Source of the DNA: Antitrichia curtipendula
Taxonomy: Eukaryota; Streptophyta; Bryopsida; Hypnales; Leucodontaceae
Assembly: GCA_951230915.1 (NCBI GenBank)
Contig: OX579637.1
Span: forward strand, 30,814,001-30,878,000
Direction of reading: 5' to 3'
DNA: 64,000 bases
A program made the position numbers and the translations under genes. This document shows, piece after piece, positions 1 through 11,250 of this stretch (positions are counted from its first letter, which is position 1; each line of letters starts with the position of its first letter). The notes below the pieces were generated by a model. That model was not told the DNA's origin. It worked only from the letters and a program-made list of their open reading frames with translations, and searched no databases.

Positions 1-1141
1 ATCTTGGGTGTTTTGTCATTTAAAACACCTAAAGGTAGGATTTGTGCTTCCTTGTGCTATGACAGATACTTTTGCCTTTTTGTATTTTTGGAAGTTTTTC
101 AATTGTATATAAGTCAGTTCCTGTGCTGGGGATTGGAAGTCTTCACTTTGCAATTTTCTTATGTTTTCTATTTGCTTTCTTGTTGTATGTCTCTCCCAAA
201 GTGTGTGGCAAGGTTGTATGGTAAAAAGTTAGGAAGGCGCGAGCGGATTTTTGAAGGATTTCTCCCTTTGGCGTTTTAGTTTTGATTCTAAGTACATGAG
301 AGCGGGTAGGAAAGAGTTGGGAGTAAATATCAGTTCCTAAGCACGTCTAGAGTTTCAAATTCCGTGTGAGAAAACCATTGTTAGGCTAAGCGGATAGGGA
401 GGGATTCTTTAGTCGCGCTAGAACTCCTGGGTGGGAAATCCGGTTGAGTGTCCGATCTCTTGTAACGTCTCACTACCCTAGTGTTAAATGGAAGAGCTTT
501 AGTTGATGTTGGAATGGACGGGTATACTTGTAATCACCTAGCTTTGTACGGATAGAAAGTGGCGTCAAGGTTGTTGTAGTATGAGAGGATTGTACGGGGG
601 GTCTTTGTGTGACTTGTAATCCGGATTGCTATTTGGGCTACTGTGAAGGACCAAACCGGATCCGGGTTAGTTTAAAGAATTAGAGATTAGGATAGTGGGT
701 CTTCAGCCACTAAAAGTTACACAAGGTGTGGTGGACCTACCACTCTTAAAAGCAAGCGGCGACCCCTCTGATGGCTAAACAGAGGTAAAATCAAATTGGA
801 TAAGAATGAAGATACTTATAGGCCGTCTAGAGCGGATTGGTCTAGACGGACACTAGGATCGGAAGTGGTAAGATCCTGGGGTTGTGTTGGATTTAAATAC
901 CAGATAACTAATCAGAAGCGGAAGATGGAGAAAATCCAGTCTATAGTTTTCTTGGTGTTTTTATGTTTCCGGATTTAGGAAGAGTATTGGAAAGTAGAAT
1001 TTGGATACTGATTAGGCTTAATTGCTTAATAAAGCTAGATATTTCACAGGATCTCATGGGTTTGATCTTTAGTCACTTAGTTATACTCTAGAGCAATTTT
1101 TGTGAGTATAATGGAGAATTTACCTACCATGTGCTATGACA
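1..1141 (+). mobile_element. Right end of a TG...CA element (copy E)
   Basis: This is the 3' part of the element family described for A-D, cut by the window edge. It ends in GTGCTATGACA, closely matching the end of element C (GTGCTACGACA). Before the end it has the family's late segment: a CCCCTCTGATGGCTAAACAG hairpin-like motif near 755-785, comparable to the motif in B and D. A TATATAA box lies at 106-112 and an AATAAA near 1030. No part of the family ORF is present. It groups with C rather than with A and B. The short ORFs here (4-279, 796-978) are not credible genes. Confidence 0.6.
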
Positions 1142-2560
1142 GTACCTCTCTCAATGAATGCACGTGCTTCCTCAAATTATGCATCATAAGCCATGCCTTG
1201 CCCATAGCTGGCTCTCGTCCATCAAAGACTCGCAAGGCCATCAACACGTCTTCCACTATGTGAACATAATTTGTGCACTGTTATCAAAATATAAACTCTG
1301 TGATTATATGTCTCACTATGTCTGCCAAGGTATATCCTTGCTCTTCGCCTTATTTATTCCGCAGTCCTGCAAAGTAAGTTACAACACGTAGATGCATTAT
1401 CAAGGCTTCTAATTGGGGTTTCAGTACCAACAACCGCTGCAGCATCAGGAAATTACAAACAAAGCAAGTTTCAATCAGCACTAAAAATTGCTTGTCTGGA
1501 CTTAGCTCACGAAAAGTGGACATTGTTGCATGATGGCCCCCAATGTACTGGTACAATCGTCTGCCTCTCAAAATTAAATCGGCATAATCCAGTAGCTTTG
1601 CCCAATCTTCCAAAGCGTGTGCTGCGCAGCACTGCTTGAAAATGTGTTGGTACGCTAGAACAAAATCATCCATCGCTCTAAGCATGTTTCTTACATTGTC
1701 TATACAAATTTGAGTAACATTTCTTGAACCCGCCTTGTCAATGAATACTTTCAACTGCTCTGATATATATTGCATTGTTTTCATTTCTCCGGAAGTGTCA
1801 ATGGACCCAAAAAATACATCACCGGCGAGACATGACATCATCACGTTTATGAGAATTGCCGATTTACATTGTCTAAACTATTGGTACAAATTGTCATTCC
1901 GTAATTCTTCACTGCATAATCTACTTTTATTTTTATCTCATTCTCAATATGCAACATCTTCAATTCAATAAGTTCAATCCTTAACTGATGGTATTTAGAA
2001 GGGTAGTCTTCAAACCCTGCATGCAAAGTTGCCTTTACAGCCTCGATGAACAATAGATTATTTGCTACGTTAAAGGCCACATTGGCTTTATAGAAAAAAC
2101 TTGCTGATTTCTCATCTAGTTCTTTCCTCTTCTGAAGGTGTAGGGCATCAATCATGCATTGCTGACGTAATGCCCCAGATCTCATGAAATTGGAGGCAAC
2201 AAGACTAGTGGATCTGTGGGGATGCTCCGGTTCTTTGTTTGATTTTCCTCCATCTCCAGCCACCCCCCTAGGTACTTGGTTTTGAGTAGATTGGCTTAAG
2301 CTTGGCATTTGAACACTCTTGGATGGAGCGCTAGGATTAGACTCCGAGTCTTTGAAGTCTTGTGCATTCATTCATTGGGACAAAGTTTGCACAATTGACA
2401 AACCTTTGCCGCATAACCTACGATATACTACGACACAACAACTTCACTAACTTTGACTTGTAACCCAAGTGTTGGAAAGCTCGCTCGCGTTTGTAGCTGA
2501 ATGTTATGCCACAAAAATGGCAACAAATCTTATTTCCATCCTCTGAAAAACTAAACCATG
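1110..2560 (-). pseudogene. hAT-family (DUF659) transposase relic
   Basis: Read on the minus strand, this resembles a hAT transposase of the BED zinc finger + DUF659 type. A BED-like finger (CCHFCG followed by HLG) lies near 2480-2545. The frame 2371-1847 has the DUF659 signature FFYKANVAFNVANNLLF followed by a Pro-Ser and Leu-Arg stretch. The frame 1844-1350 has the following RNase-H-fold part, with CIDNVRNM, CCAAHAL and ETCF motifs. A one-base shift near 1847 separates the two frames. Below 1350 the similarity continues (VLMALRVFDGREPAMGKAW) with several stops, ending near 1110. It abuts the end of element E. It is clearly inactive. The superfamily call is firm; exact ends are not, and no terminal inverted repeats were found. 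Confidence 0.8.
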
Positions 2561-2889
2561 GTTCCTACTCTTTTGTCTGTTTTTATGATGTCGCCATTAT
2601 GGTGGGAAAATGATATGTACGCCTTCCTCTTTAGGATAGGAACAAAATGATTTAGGTTCAATGAATTAGTACAAGTAACAATTCTTTGTGCCAGTTCTCC
2701 ACTTGAAATGATTTTAACATCACCTCAATGCAAAACCAAGTCCGCCTTCTACCAAATATGACTCAACCGTAAAGCTCAAAATGAAGTCTAAGAAAAGAGG
2801 CATGGGCAAAAAGTGTGAGATCTACTACTGCTGCGTGCTCCTTATATATCGACCTTAGGTATGAGTGGAGATGCTAAGAAGCGCTAGGT

Positions 2890-3345
2890 GATTAGGCGCG
2901 GGCTCTAAGGCGGATACATTGGGATGAGGCGCGAACATTGGACCTGGCTATAACATTGCGCCTGCGCGTGGGCTCTAAGGTGGATACATTGGATGAGGTG
3001 CAAACATTGGACCTAGCTGTGACATTGCGCTTGCGCGCGGACGCAAGGGTCGGCGCAGACTCTATGGGCTTGGCGGGAATTCTAGGGCACGGACGCAAAG
3101 GCTGGACGTGGACACTGCAAGTCTAGCGGGGACGTGCACTGGATGTAGACGCAAAGGCTGGGCACAAACTCTACAAGTCCAACGGGGACGCGCGTTGGAT
3201 ACAGACGCAAAGGCTAGGTGTGGACTCTACCAATTGGGCGGGGACGCGCGCTAGGCACGGACACAAAGGTTGGATGTAGACTCTAAGGGTTGGGCAGGGA
3301 TGTTAGGGTGTGGATTCTATGGTCTAGGTAGGGACGCTGAGCAAG
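2890..3345. repeat. GC-rich minisatellite
   Basis: Two types of imperfect tandem repeat lie in an otherwise AT-rich area. At 2895-3030 a unit of about 70 bp beginning GGGCTCTAAGGCGGATACAT is present twice. At about 3040-3340 a unit of about 56 bp, recognised by ACGCAAAGGCTGG and GGGGACGCGCG, is repeated four or five times. The open frames on both strands here (2892-3098, 2938-3126) reflect the GC-rich repeat and are not genes. Confidence 0.75.
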
Positions 3346-3686
3346 AATGCTATGTGCGGCAAAGTCCAACAGAGATCTTTGATTCCTTAGGGCTTCTTAT
3401 AGTTGAATTCGGCATCGAATTCTTTCTCTACAGTCAAAACATGCTGGATTTAAACGCTGGCAAACCATATGTACAATTTTCAGACCCTTTTTTTTAAATA
3501 GACACATTTTATGTAAGATGTACAATGGTTTATAAAACAAGTTGAGGTGAAATTAAATTCTTTTAATTATCCTAGACTACAATTCAAAGAATTCTCAATT
3601 TCATATGTATATGGCATTTGAATTGAAAACTCTTAGACTCAAGCTTAAGAAGATCCAAAGATGCGCACTCACCAATTTATTTCTTT

Positions 3687-3875
3687 GAGCCCTCCAAGAT
3701 ATATGGTTGATTTATTTGAAGATAATTGGCATTTGAATTGTGGAATTTTAAAGAACAACAAAAGAAGGATGCATGCTAAATATTTCATTTTTTGGAGCCC
3801 CTCTAAGATACATAGTTGATTTATTTGAAGATGATTGGCATTTGAATTGTGAAATTTCAAATAACAACAAAAGAA
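3687..3875. repeat. Tandem duplication, period 108 bp
   Basis: Two head-to-tail copies start at 3687 and 3795. Each begins GAGCCC and contains GTTGATTTATTTGAAGAT, then GATTGGCATTTGAATTGTG or a near match, then AACAACAAAAGAAG. They differ by scattered substitutions. No coding potential is seen. Confidence 0.85.
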
Positions 3876-4439
3876 GAGTACATAGTAACCACTTTGTTTT
3901 GGGAGGGCCCCACTACCTTGCCAAATATGTTTTTTTTGTGGGTTATTTCTAAGGTTATTTTATTTGTTATATTGTTATTCATTATGACCTCATTCTTATA
4001 AAATAAATCACTATGTCCCTTTCCATCCATCAATTGCCTAAACTATGCATAAAAATAGCTATGGTTGAAACAACTATAAATGTGAAAGGCATGAACTACA
4101 ACATAAAAAGCTTGAGGCCCAAATAAATGTTCCAATCAACAACTTCAAAGCTGAAGCCAAGTTGAAGCCTCAACTTGACTTGAACTTTGTAACTTCTGAC
4201 TGAAGTAGGTGCAATCATTCTTCAATTTTGAACAATCATAAATAACAATTTACCAGGTAAAAGTCAATCCCGTGACCTCAAAGAGAGAAATAAGATTCTA
4301 CTTGGCTATGATGCTCGCAATTTAAATGGTTGGATGACCCTTGGTGCTCCAAAAGTAGTTTCTTCCCACCACATACAAGGATTTCTATCATTACACTCTA
4401 TAAATTCCTACCCGGACCCAATTAAGTCCCCGCCCAAAT

Positions 4440-4785
4440 CCAACAGCTAGGCGTGGACGTTGTAGTCTGGACGCTGATGTTGGAGCTTGAAGAGTAGTTT
4501 TTAAAATTTTGGTTTCCAACGTCATGGGCAAAAACGTTTGGACGCGGACGTTGGAGGCGTGGATGTTGGGGCTTGGAGAGTAGTTCTTCAAACATTGGTT
4601 TCCAACATCATCAGCACAAACGCTACGGTCTTGCATGGACATTGGGGCTTGAAGATTAGTTCTTAAAACTTTGGTTTCCAATGACATTGGCACGGGCGCT
4701 ACGGTCACGGGCGTCTAGGCATGGACGCTACGGTCTGGGCGTGGATGCTTGGGCCTGAAGACTAATTTTTAAAATTTTGGTAAAA
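4440..4785. repeat. Minisatellite, unit about 95-100 bp
   Basis: About four imperfect units share GGGGCTTGAAGATTAGTTCT, then TTTTGGTTTCCAA, then GCACAAACGCTACGGTC or near matches, with GC-rich GGACGC joins that resemble the minisatellite at 2.9-3.3 kb. The minus-strand open frame 4391-4708 is a by-product of the repeat. Confidence 0.75.
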
Positions 4786-4789
4786 ATGA

Positions 4790-7185
4790 GTATGAAAGTT
4801 TTTTTGGTTAAAACTTTTTTAAGTATGTTTTCAACTTATTTTCCAAAAATTGACTAAATGCACAAGTCATAGGACATATGTGTTTTTTTTCTAAAAATGT
4901 TGAAAGGCAGAACTTCACCTTTTGGAAGAACTAGAATAGCCTACATTTTGAAGTTTAGGCACATTCAACTTGCAATTGCTAAAGACATTCACACTAAAAT
5001 TTTAGGACAATGTACTTAAACCAATGAACTAAAAGAGTCTACAATTTGATTTCATAAAAAACAGTTTAATGATGAAGATTTTGACCTTGCTTTGGAATGA
5101 GTATTTTGAAGCGATTTTGGGCCTCTAAACATGATGGTCTTTTAGGGGTTAATCCCTAAATATCCAAGGCCTTCTTTCAGCTCCTAGGAATTTGATTTAA
5201 ATTGAACAAGAAGCCAAAATTGGTCACCAAAAATATATGAGGTTAACCCTTAAAGGACCATGGCCTTTTTTTTGCCAAAAAACACACTTAAAACTATTAT
5301 TTCTATAGCCAAGAGTAAAAAAATATGAAAAGTATTTTTTTTGAAGATTGAACCATAGGATCTTACACCTAATTAGTATGAGAATGTGTGGAAAAAATTT
5401 AAGAATTTTGGACTGCACAAATTGCAAGATATCTGTGTTTAAAGTGAATAAACAAGTTTTTTAGTACATTGCGAGACAAGATTTTTTGACTTTGAACATT
5501 TTAAACTTAAGTTTTTTGTACTACCAAGTTTTTAGATTTACATCTACATAATGGAAAATTGAGCTGAGAGTTTAGGAAGAAAAAAAAATTCAAAAAGACT
5601 TTATTTTCATTCTTCAAAAACTTGTTAAGTAGAAGTAGGTATAAGATAGAAGAAAAATCTAAAATATTAATATCTTTTAGATGGAATTAAAATGCGTTAA
5701 TTCCAATGGTGAGATTGTTCTAGCAAGCAAACTAAACCATGTGGAACTTTTTTTTTCAAAAAATTGCAAAAATTGCATTCAGAATAGAATCTTGTAATGA
5801 ATCCAATTGACACTAATCAAAGCTTATCAGATAGACAAATATATAGTCCATGAGAAAAAAAATTATTAAAAAAAATTCAAATTTTTACAAGATTTTTATT
5901 GCTACCTACTCTCTTTTGTTTTGAGCTTTATTGGGCATAACTTTTGTTCCCAAGCACTGATTGAAAAAAAATTATATTTCCACAAAGCTAATCAATTTTT
6001 CTATCTTTAAATAAAGTTTCAAATTAGGACAAAAATTTAGCCCGTAGATACCTATCCAAAATTTCATTTGTTCTCCAAAGGGATAACGGTCCTTTAGGGG
6101 TTAAAGGGCCTAACTGCCTAAGCGCCTATCATGCATAACTCCATTTAATTTACGGCTTCTCAAAATATACTCTACAATTTTTTTAAATGAGTTTTTAATG
6201 TGATTTTGTCTCTATGATCTAGTGTATTTGAGGCTCATTTCCAAGAGCCCATATAACTCAAAAAGTCAAGATTGCATTGGATATCCTTGTACAGAATCTT
6301 GAATAGAAAAATCATGATCATCCATTTTGAAAATTGGATTTTTGATGTTGAAACTAGACTCCAAAAAGAACTTTTTAAAAATATAGAGTTTTAGAAATAC
6401 AAAATTGGTTAGGATTTATTTAACTTTTAAGTATTGTTGACATCTAGATTTGGTGCCTTGGATAGTTGGGCATTTAGGGATTAGTAGAAATCATTCTCAA
6501 ATGCCATTTTTCTAGAAAAGATTGTTTAAGTGTATTAAATTTTCTTGGTAGAACCATTTCAATGTTTGTGTTACTGTATTTAAATTTCATGTTACAACTC
6601 TTAATGGCTTAGATTTTTCTTCAATCGAGTACGTACTTTTGATTAATAATATTTTGATGAGTATAGAAAAAGTGATTTTGTTTTGAATTTTTTCCTACAT
6701 TGTGAAGTCCAATCTTCAACATATAAAAATAGAATATAAAAATCTATAGTGCAAAAATATAAAATATAATAGATTTGAAGCCAAAAATTCTAGGTAATCA
6801 AGGATTCAAGGTGCAAGAAATTCTCTAGTTTTTCCATTTGAATGAAAATTCTTTATTGTCTATGAAATTAAAGAATGGAATAAATGAAGGTCATAAATGA
6901 ATCTCATATGATGAGTATTGTTATACTTTTATATTTTTTGTAAATATCCTTGAAATAAGATTTTGAAAATTAGACAGATGCAATCGTGCACACAATGATA
7001 AAAATAAAATATATATATTTCATATTTTCACATAATACAAATTAAAAACTTGCATGAGGTGTCTATTATACTATATATAAGTCCGTGTATGTAATTAGGT
7101 ATAGGAAAGGGTAAAATTCTCTAGCATGCCTGTAGCTATGTACATCTATCTGTGCTTCATTCACAATGAGTGGATATAGGGTTGC
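4790..7185. other. AT-rich stretch without recognisable genes
   Basis: No coding exon, RNA gene or complete transposon could be supported. A short motif, CCTTTAGGGGTTAA or a near match, recurs at about 5134, 5243 (inverted) and 6090. The single open frame (5224-5427, minus) lies in poly-T/A sequence and is not credible. Confidence 0.5.
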
Positions 7186-7186
7186 T

Positions 7187-7910
7187 AAAATGTGAGCGGG
7201 GAACAATAAGCGTTGAGCAATGAGCAATTGCATTTGAGCAGTGAACTTTTTATTTATTATATTTTAGGATTTCAAAATTATCATTAATTATACAATTAGA
7301 AATGAAGTTTTGAAAAAAAAGGAAAGAAAAGGATGTAGGTCAGTTATTTCATCCATTACTTTGGATGGATGAAGATGAAGAAAAATGAATGTAGGCAAAA
7401 ACTAATGGATGAAAAAAAATTCATCCTTAAATTTATCATATAAAATGAAGACAACGGCATCATAAAGCACAAAAATTAAAGATGATTTATGCACATCATA
7501 CTAATTGTTATTATTGTAATATACATATATTGATTTCATATGATGTTCGAAGAGCCTCTTCGATTCCAAGGAGGCTCTAAGGGAGAAAATAATCAGACAC
7601 ATGAATGGCTTCATTTGGATTGGTGAAGTCCTAAACTCACATGCATTTCAATTTGGATTAGCAAAGCCCTTTCAAATATTCAAACAAATCAATTGAAAAT
7701 GATTTGGGATATTGAAATCATCTTGTGCACAAAATTCACAGGGGGTCTCTAAGAGCAACCTCGATTCCAAGGAGGTTTACAGAGAAAAGATAGTAAAGAA
7801 TAAAGATGACCTAAACACCTTTCCGGAATCCGAGGAGGCTCTTATACTTTCCGAAGAGGCTTATAAGGATTCCAAGGAGCCCCTAAGTGAGTTGCAAGAA
7901 TCTTCATAAT
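7187..7910 (+). mobile_element. Non-coding transposon end with hairpin repeats (copy 1)
   Basis: It starts with GGGTTGCTAAAATGTGAGC, followed by tandem GAGCAATGAGCA-like motifs (7190-7250) and GGATGAATG-like motifs (7360-7400). It then carries GAGG/CTCC hairpins, including a 28-bp imperfect palindrome at 7551-7578. The same order of parts recurs from 25738 rightward and, inverted, from 24770 leftward, so this is an element family. The far end here is not resolved. The open frame 7712-7909 is made of the hairpin repeats. Confidence 0.5.
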
Positions 7911-9080
7911 TTAAAATTTATAGTTTATTCTTGATTTTGTAGAGGCTCCAAGTAGGATAGAAATACGCATTCAATGTGTGAGCTTTGAAAATCCCATAAT
8001 TCTTAGAATTTTCAATCTAAGCTAACATAAGAGAGCTTGTGTGGGATAAGTGGAGAACCAAAAAATCAATGTATATTAACAAAATTATATTGAAGTTTGT
8101 GCAAACAGTAGTACTGGAAAACTTACTGCAAACCATCAAATTGTTTTGTTAAATTGGCACCTTCTGTACTCGTCAAGGTGAGCAGCTTGAAACATACAGT
8201 GATGTGTACATACTATCTACTACTAGTCTTTAGTTTAGTAGATTCAAGTTTAATAGGCCTTCACGCATGGAATTTTTTTCTGAGCTGGCCAAGAAACCAT
8301 CGCAGCTCCTATTAGAAAGTTCTGCCCTAAAATCGTGTGTTTGTTGCGCCCATGTAGAATGAAAATTGAGCAGGTTGGTAGGTTAGGCCGTTGATCTTCA
8401 AAACTCTTGCAGACAATAGATTGTTCCACAGCAACCTGCTCACAAAATCCAAATTTAACTCAAGAAAAGAATAGAGCCAAAGCCCTATAAATAATCATTT
8501 GAGTTGATGAAGGATATACAGTCTAACTCACCAACAAATTAGAAGCTTGATTTCTTCATATATAAGCTCTACATTTGAGCCTCAAATTCGTAAAAGTATG
8601 TATTTGAAGGTAATCACATGTGTGATTTCTTAATGCCGTATCACACATTGGTGGACATGTTAGAAGGAATTGCATCTTTCAAGCGTGATACATCAAGTTC
8701 ATCCAATGCAGGTCCATTAGCATGATACTAGGAGTATTTGGTGATATGTAGGCAATTGTTCTATTCTGGTGATTTCACAAACACTCCACTCAGTTCCAAC
8801 AAAATTAAAAAAGTTGCAATGCAGTTAGCTCTGCTATTGCCCCCTCGGATCATAGGAGCCTTCATACCTTCTCTTGATAGTATTTGATTTTCGTGTATCA
8901 ATAGTAAAGGTTTGTGGTCTCAGCAAGAAATGGCGAATTTGCAGAGTTGGTTGGTCCCATTGGAGGAAGATGTATTGGAGAACGAGAGATAGAGAGTTGC
9001 ATGTTGAAGGAGAGAGTGGCTTGGCGTCCTTGTAGAAGTCCTCCTCTTTGAAATCAGACCTAGTAATGGAGTGAATTTTT
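7911..9080. other. No gene recognised
   Basis: Moderately AT-rich sequence without convincing exons. The minus-strand frame 8834-9166 shows no domain and overlaps a better plus-strand exon candidate at 9087-9189. Confidence 0.4.
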
Positions 9081-9086
9081 GGTTGT

Positions 9087-9568
9087 ATGCAAACAATGTA
9101 CAAAGAAGATGATGCATCCACAAGACAGGTTGAGCTAGGTGAAGGGGGTGCAGTGAAGTTAACCATGCCTAAGGCACTTGCATCTACTGTGAGTTTGTAG
9201 TGTTATTTTTTTTGCAATGGGCAAGCTCATTTTGGTTTGAATTGGACAGTGGTTTTTAAATTGATTGTAGTTGACAATTTGACATGGAGAAGAAGCCTTA
9301 AGGTGAGCAAACCAATTGCATCCAATGTATTATCAAAATGGAATTTTTTAAATATTTTGATTTTTTAATGTTTTGTATAAGGTATGGGAGCTATACTATT
9401 TGATGGAGAATTAAATGGAGCTCACTCCACTCAGCAAGTAAATCTTGGAATCAATAATGACAAAAATACAAAAGATGCAGAGCTTGGACAAGCTAATCAA
9501 CAAGTCCCATGTTCCAATCCTGCCTCAAATTCACAAGAGGTACCTAACTTTAGACACTACAAGGTGTA
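9087..9568 (+). pseudogene. Possible 5' exons of methyltransferase-like copy 1
   Basis: Three short exon-like stretches lie upstream of copy 1 on the same strand. 9087-9189 starts MQTMYKEDDASTRQ and ends at a GTGAGT donor. A second near 9260-9301 ends at AAG|GTGAGC. 9384-9568 is an open stretch (ILFDGELNGAHSTQQ) ending at AAG|GTGTAA. No domain is recognised and the joins cannot be verified, so the link to the downstream gene is inference from orientation and splice-like borders only. Confidence 0.25.
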
Positions 9569-9599
9569 ATATATTTGCTTGGTGTGATTGATACTAGTT

Positions 9600-11250
9600 C
9601 AAATTATAATGTATAGTAAACCTCATAATCAGGGACCTCTTGTTCAAAATAATTTATGAGTTTTTAGTTGGAGCTAGGAAATTGTGGATGCGTTGGATGC
9701 CTTTCTAAAAGTTAGATAAATCATCTTTTGACCCTCCTCAGACCACAATAGCCTAATTTTCATAAGATGAATGATCCTTGTCTCCTACTAGGTCATCAAA
9801 ACTCTTATGAATACTCTAGAATCTAAATCCCCTCCTTCTAAAATTTTGATAAAAATGATAGTATATTATTAGTTCATTGTTTTATAATAACAATTTTCAA
9901 GAATTAATTAAGTGAGTGTATTTATTAAAACCAAAGGCAAGTAAAGTTTCCATCCACATTTAATTTGGTTAATTCAGTTATGTAGGAACCTACAAAATTA
10001 AATTATAATTTGGAATCACTACAAACTCATAAAATGCTTTTTAAGTATAAGATATAATAAAATTATAATTAAATAGAATAGTGATTCCATACCAACCTGC
10101 CAAATTAGCTACAATGCATTTTTGCCTTAAAAGAATCAATGTATTTTTTCTTGTGTAAATCTCACCAACAATCATGACACTAGGAGCCAATTAAAACCAT
10201 AGTAATAGGTCTTGGAGCCCTTCTCAAACCACAGGAGCTCAAATGCCTTTTTGGAATCTAAAGAGGCTTGGGACTTAGGACCCTCCTCGGACCACAAGAG
10301 GCTCTTTAGATCATAGAAGCCTCCTCGGATTCCGAAAAGCCTAGGGACATTCGGAGCCTCCTCGGACCACATGAGGCTATTTAATGTCTGGAGTTAGAGA
10401 ATCCTGTTTTAGTTAAGGGTGGCCGAGTGCTTCCCAAAATTGAAGAGCGGTCCATCCGAACTCATAAATTATCTAAGTTCTGGCATATAAGGTTGATTTT
10501 ATCTTTATTTGCACATAGATTGTAAGTATATTCCAAATTTTATCAATTCTATTACAAAAAAGGGAATTTTTGAAGCTCAAAGTTCCATTCATTAGTGCTC
10601 CTTGAAATCAAAGTGGAATTCGGGCCTATTTCCAAGAAATAAATAGAATGCTTATGTTACTAAAGGTTTTGTTCTACATTTTTTTGGGTGTCACTTTGGA
10701 TTATGCCTTCTTCAAATTGAATGTGGTATGACTTGACCCTCCTTGATTTCAAGGAGGGTTGGTGGGGGGTCTAGATTTTTTATTAGAATGCAAATGTTGG
10801 TGAATTTAGGATCTGGTCTCATTGTTTTTGTTCTACATTTTTTGGGGTGTCTCTTTAGATTGTGCCTTCTTCAAATTGAATGTGGTATAACTTGACCCTC
10901 CTTGATTTCAAGGAGGGTTGTTAGGGTGTCTAGATCTTCTTTTAGATTGCTAGAATTTATTCATATTGTAGTATGTGTCATCATTTACGTTCTAAAATTG
11001 TGTTGGTTCTACGTTGATGGTGACATGTTCAAATAGTAATTTCTATGTCAAAGAAGGCTAGAGTCTCATTCACATGTTATATGTTGTTATATAATTCAAG
11101 TTAGTTTTGCTTTTAGATACTAAATGTTGGGGCATGCATAACTTAGTTGATAATTTTGATTGCAAATATTCATGAGATGCCTTTGTTGACATGTGAGGAG
11201 ATCTAAGATTTTTTTTGGATGAAGGAGAAACTTGACTCAAACTCAATCAT
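9600..11250. other. AT-rich stretch with hairpin repeats and a duplication, no gene
   Basis: 10190-10380 is packed with GAGG/CTCC motifs (CCTCCTCGGATTCCGAAAAG and relatives). A segment of about 120 bp beginning GTTCTACATTTTT is present twice, at 10671 and 10830 (period 159). Each copy holds a 24-bp near-perfect palindrome of the form ACCCTCCTTGA...TCAAGGAGGGT. No exon is supported; frame 10172-10372 (minus) consists of these repeats. Confidence 0.6.
10736..10918. repeat. Duplicated segment bearing 24-bp palindromes
   Basis: The palindromes lie at 10736-10759 and 10895-10918, one in each copy of the 159-bp-period duplication. Their ten-base arms pair perfectly around a short centre. They belong to the same GAGG/CTCC hairpin type seen at 7.5, 19.8-20.0, 23.85-24.2 and 26.1 kb. 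Confidence 0.85.

Noticed and set aside
8834..9166. A 110-residue minus-strand gene
   Set aside because: It shows no domain, homologue or flanking signal; the opposite strand offers a better exon with a splice donor.
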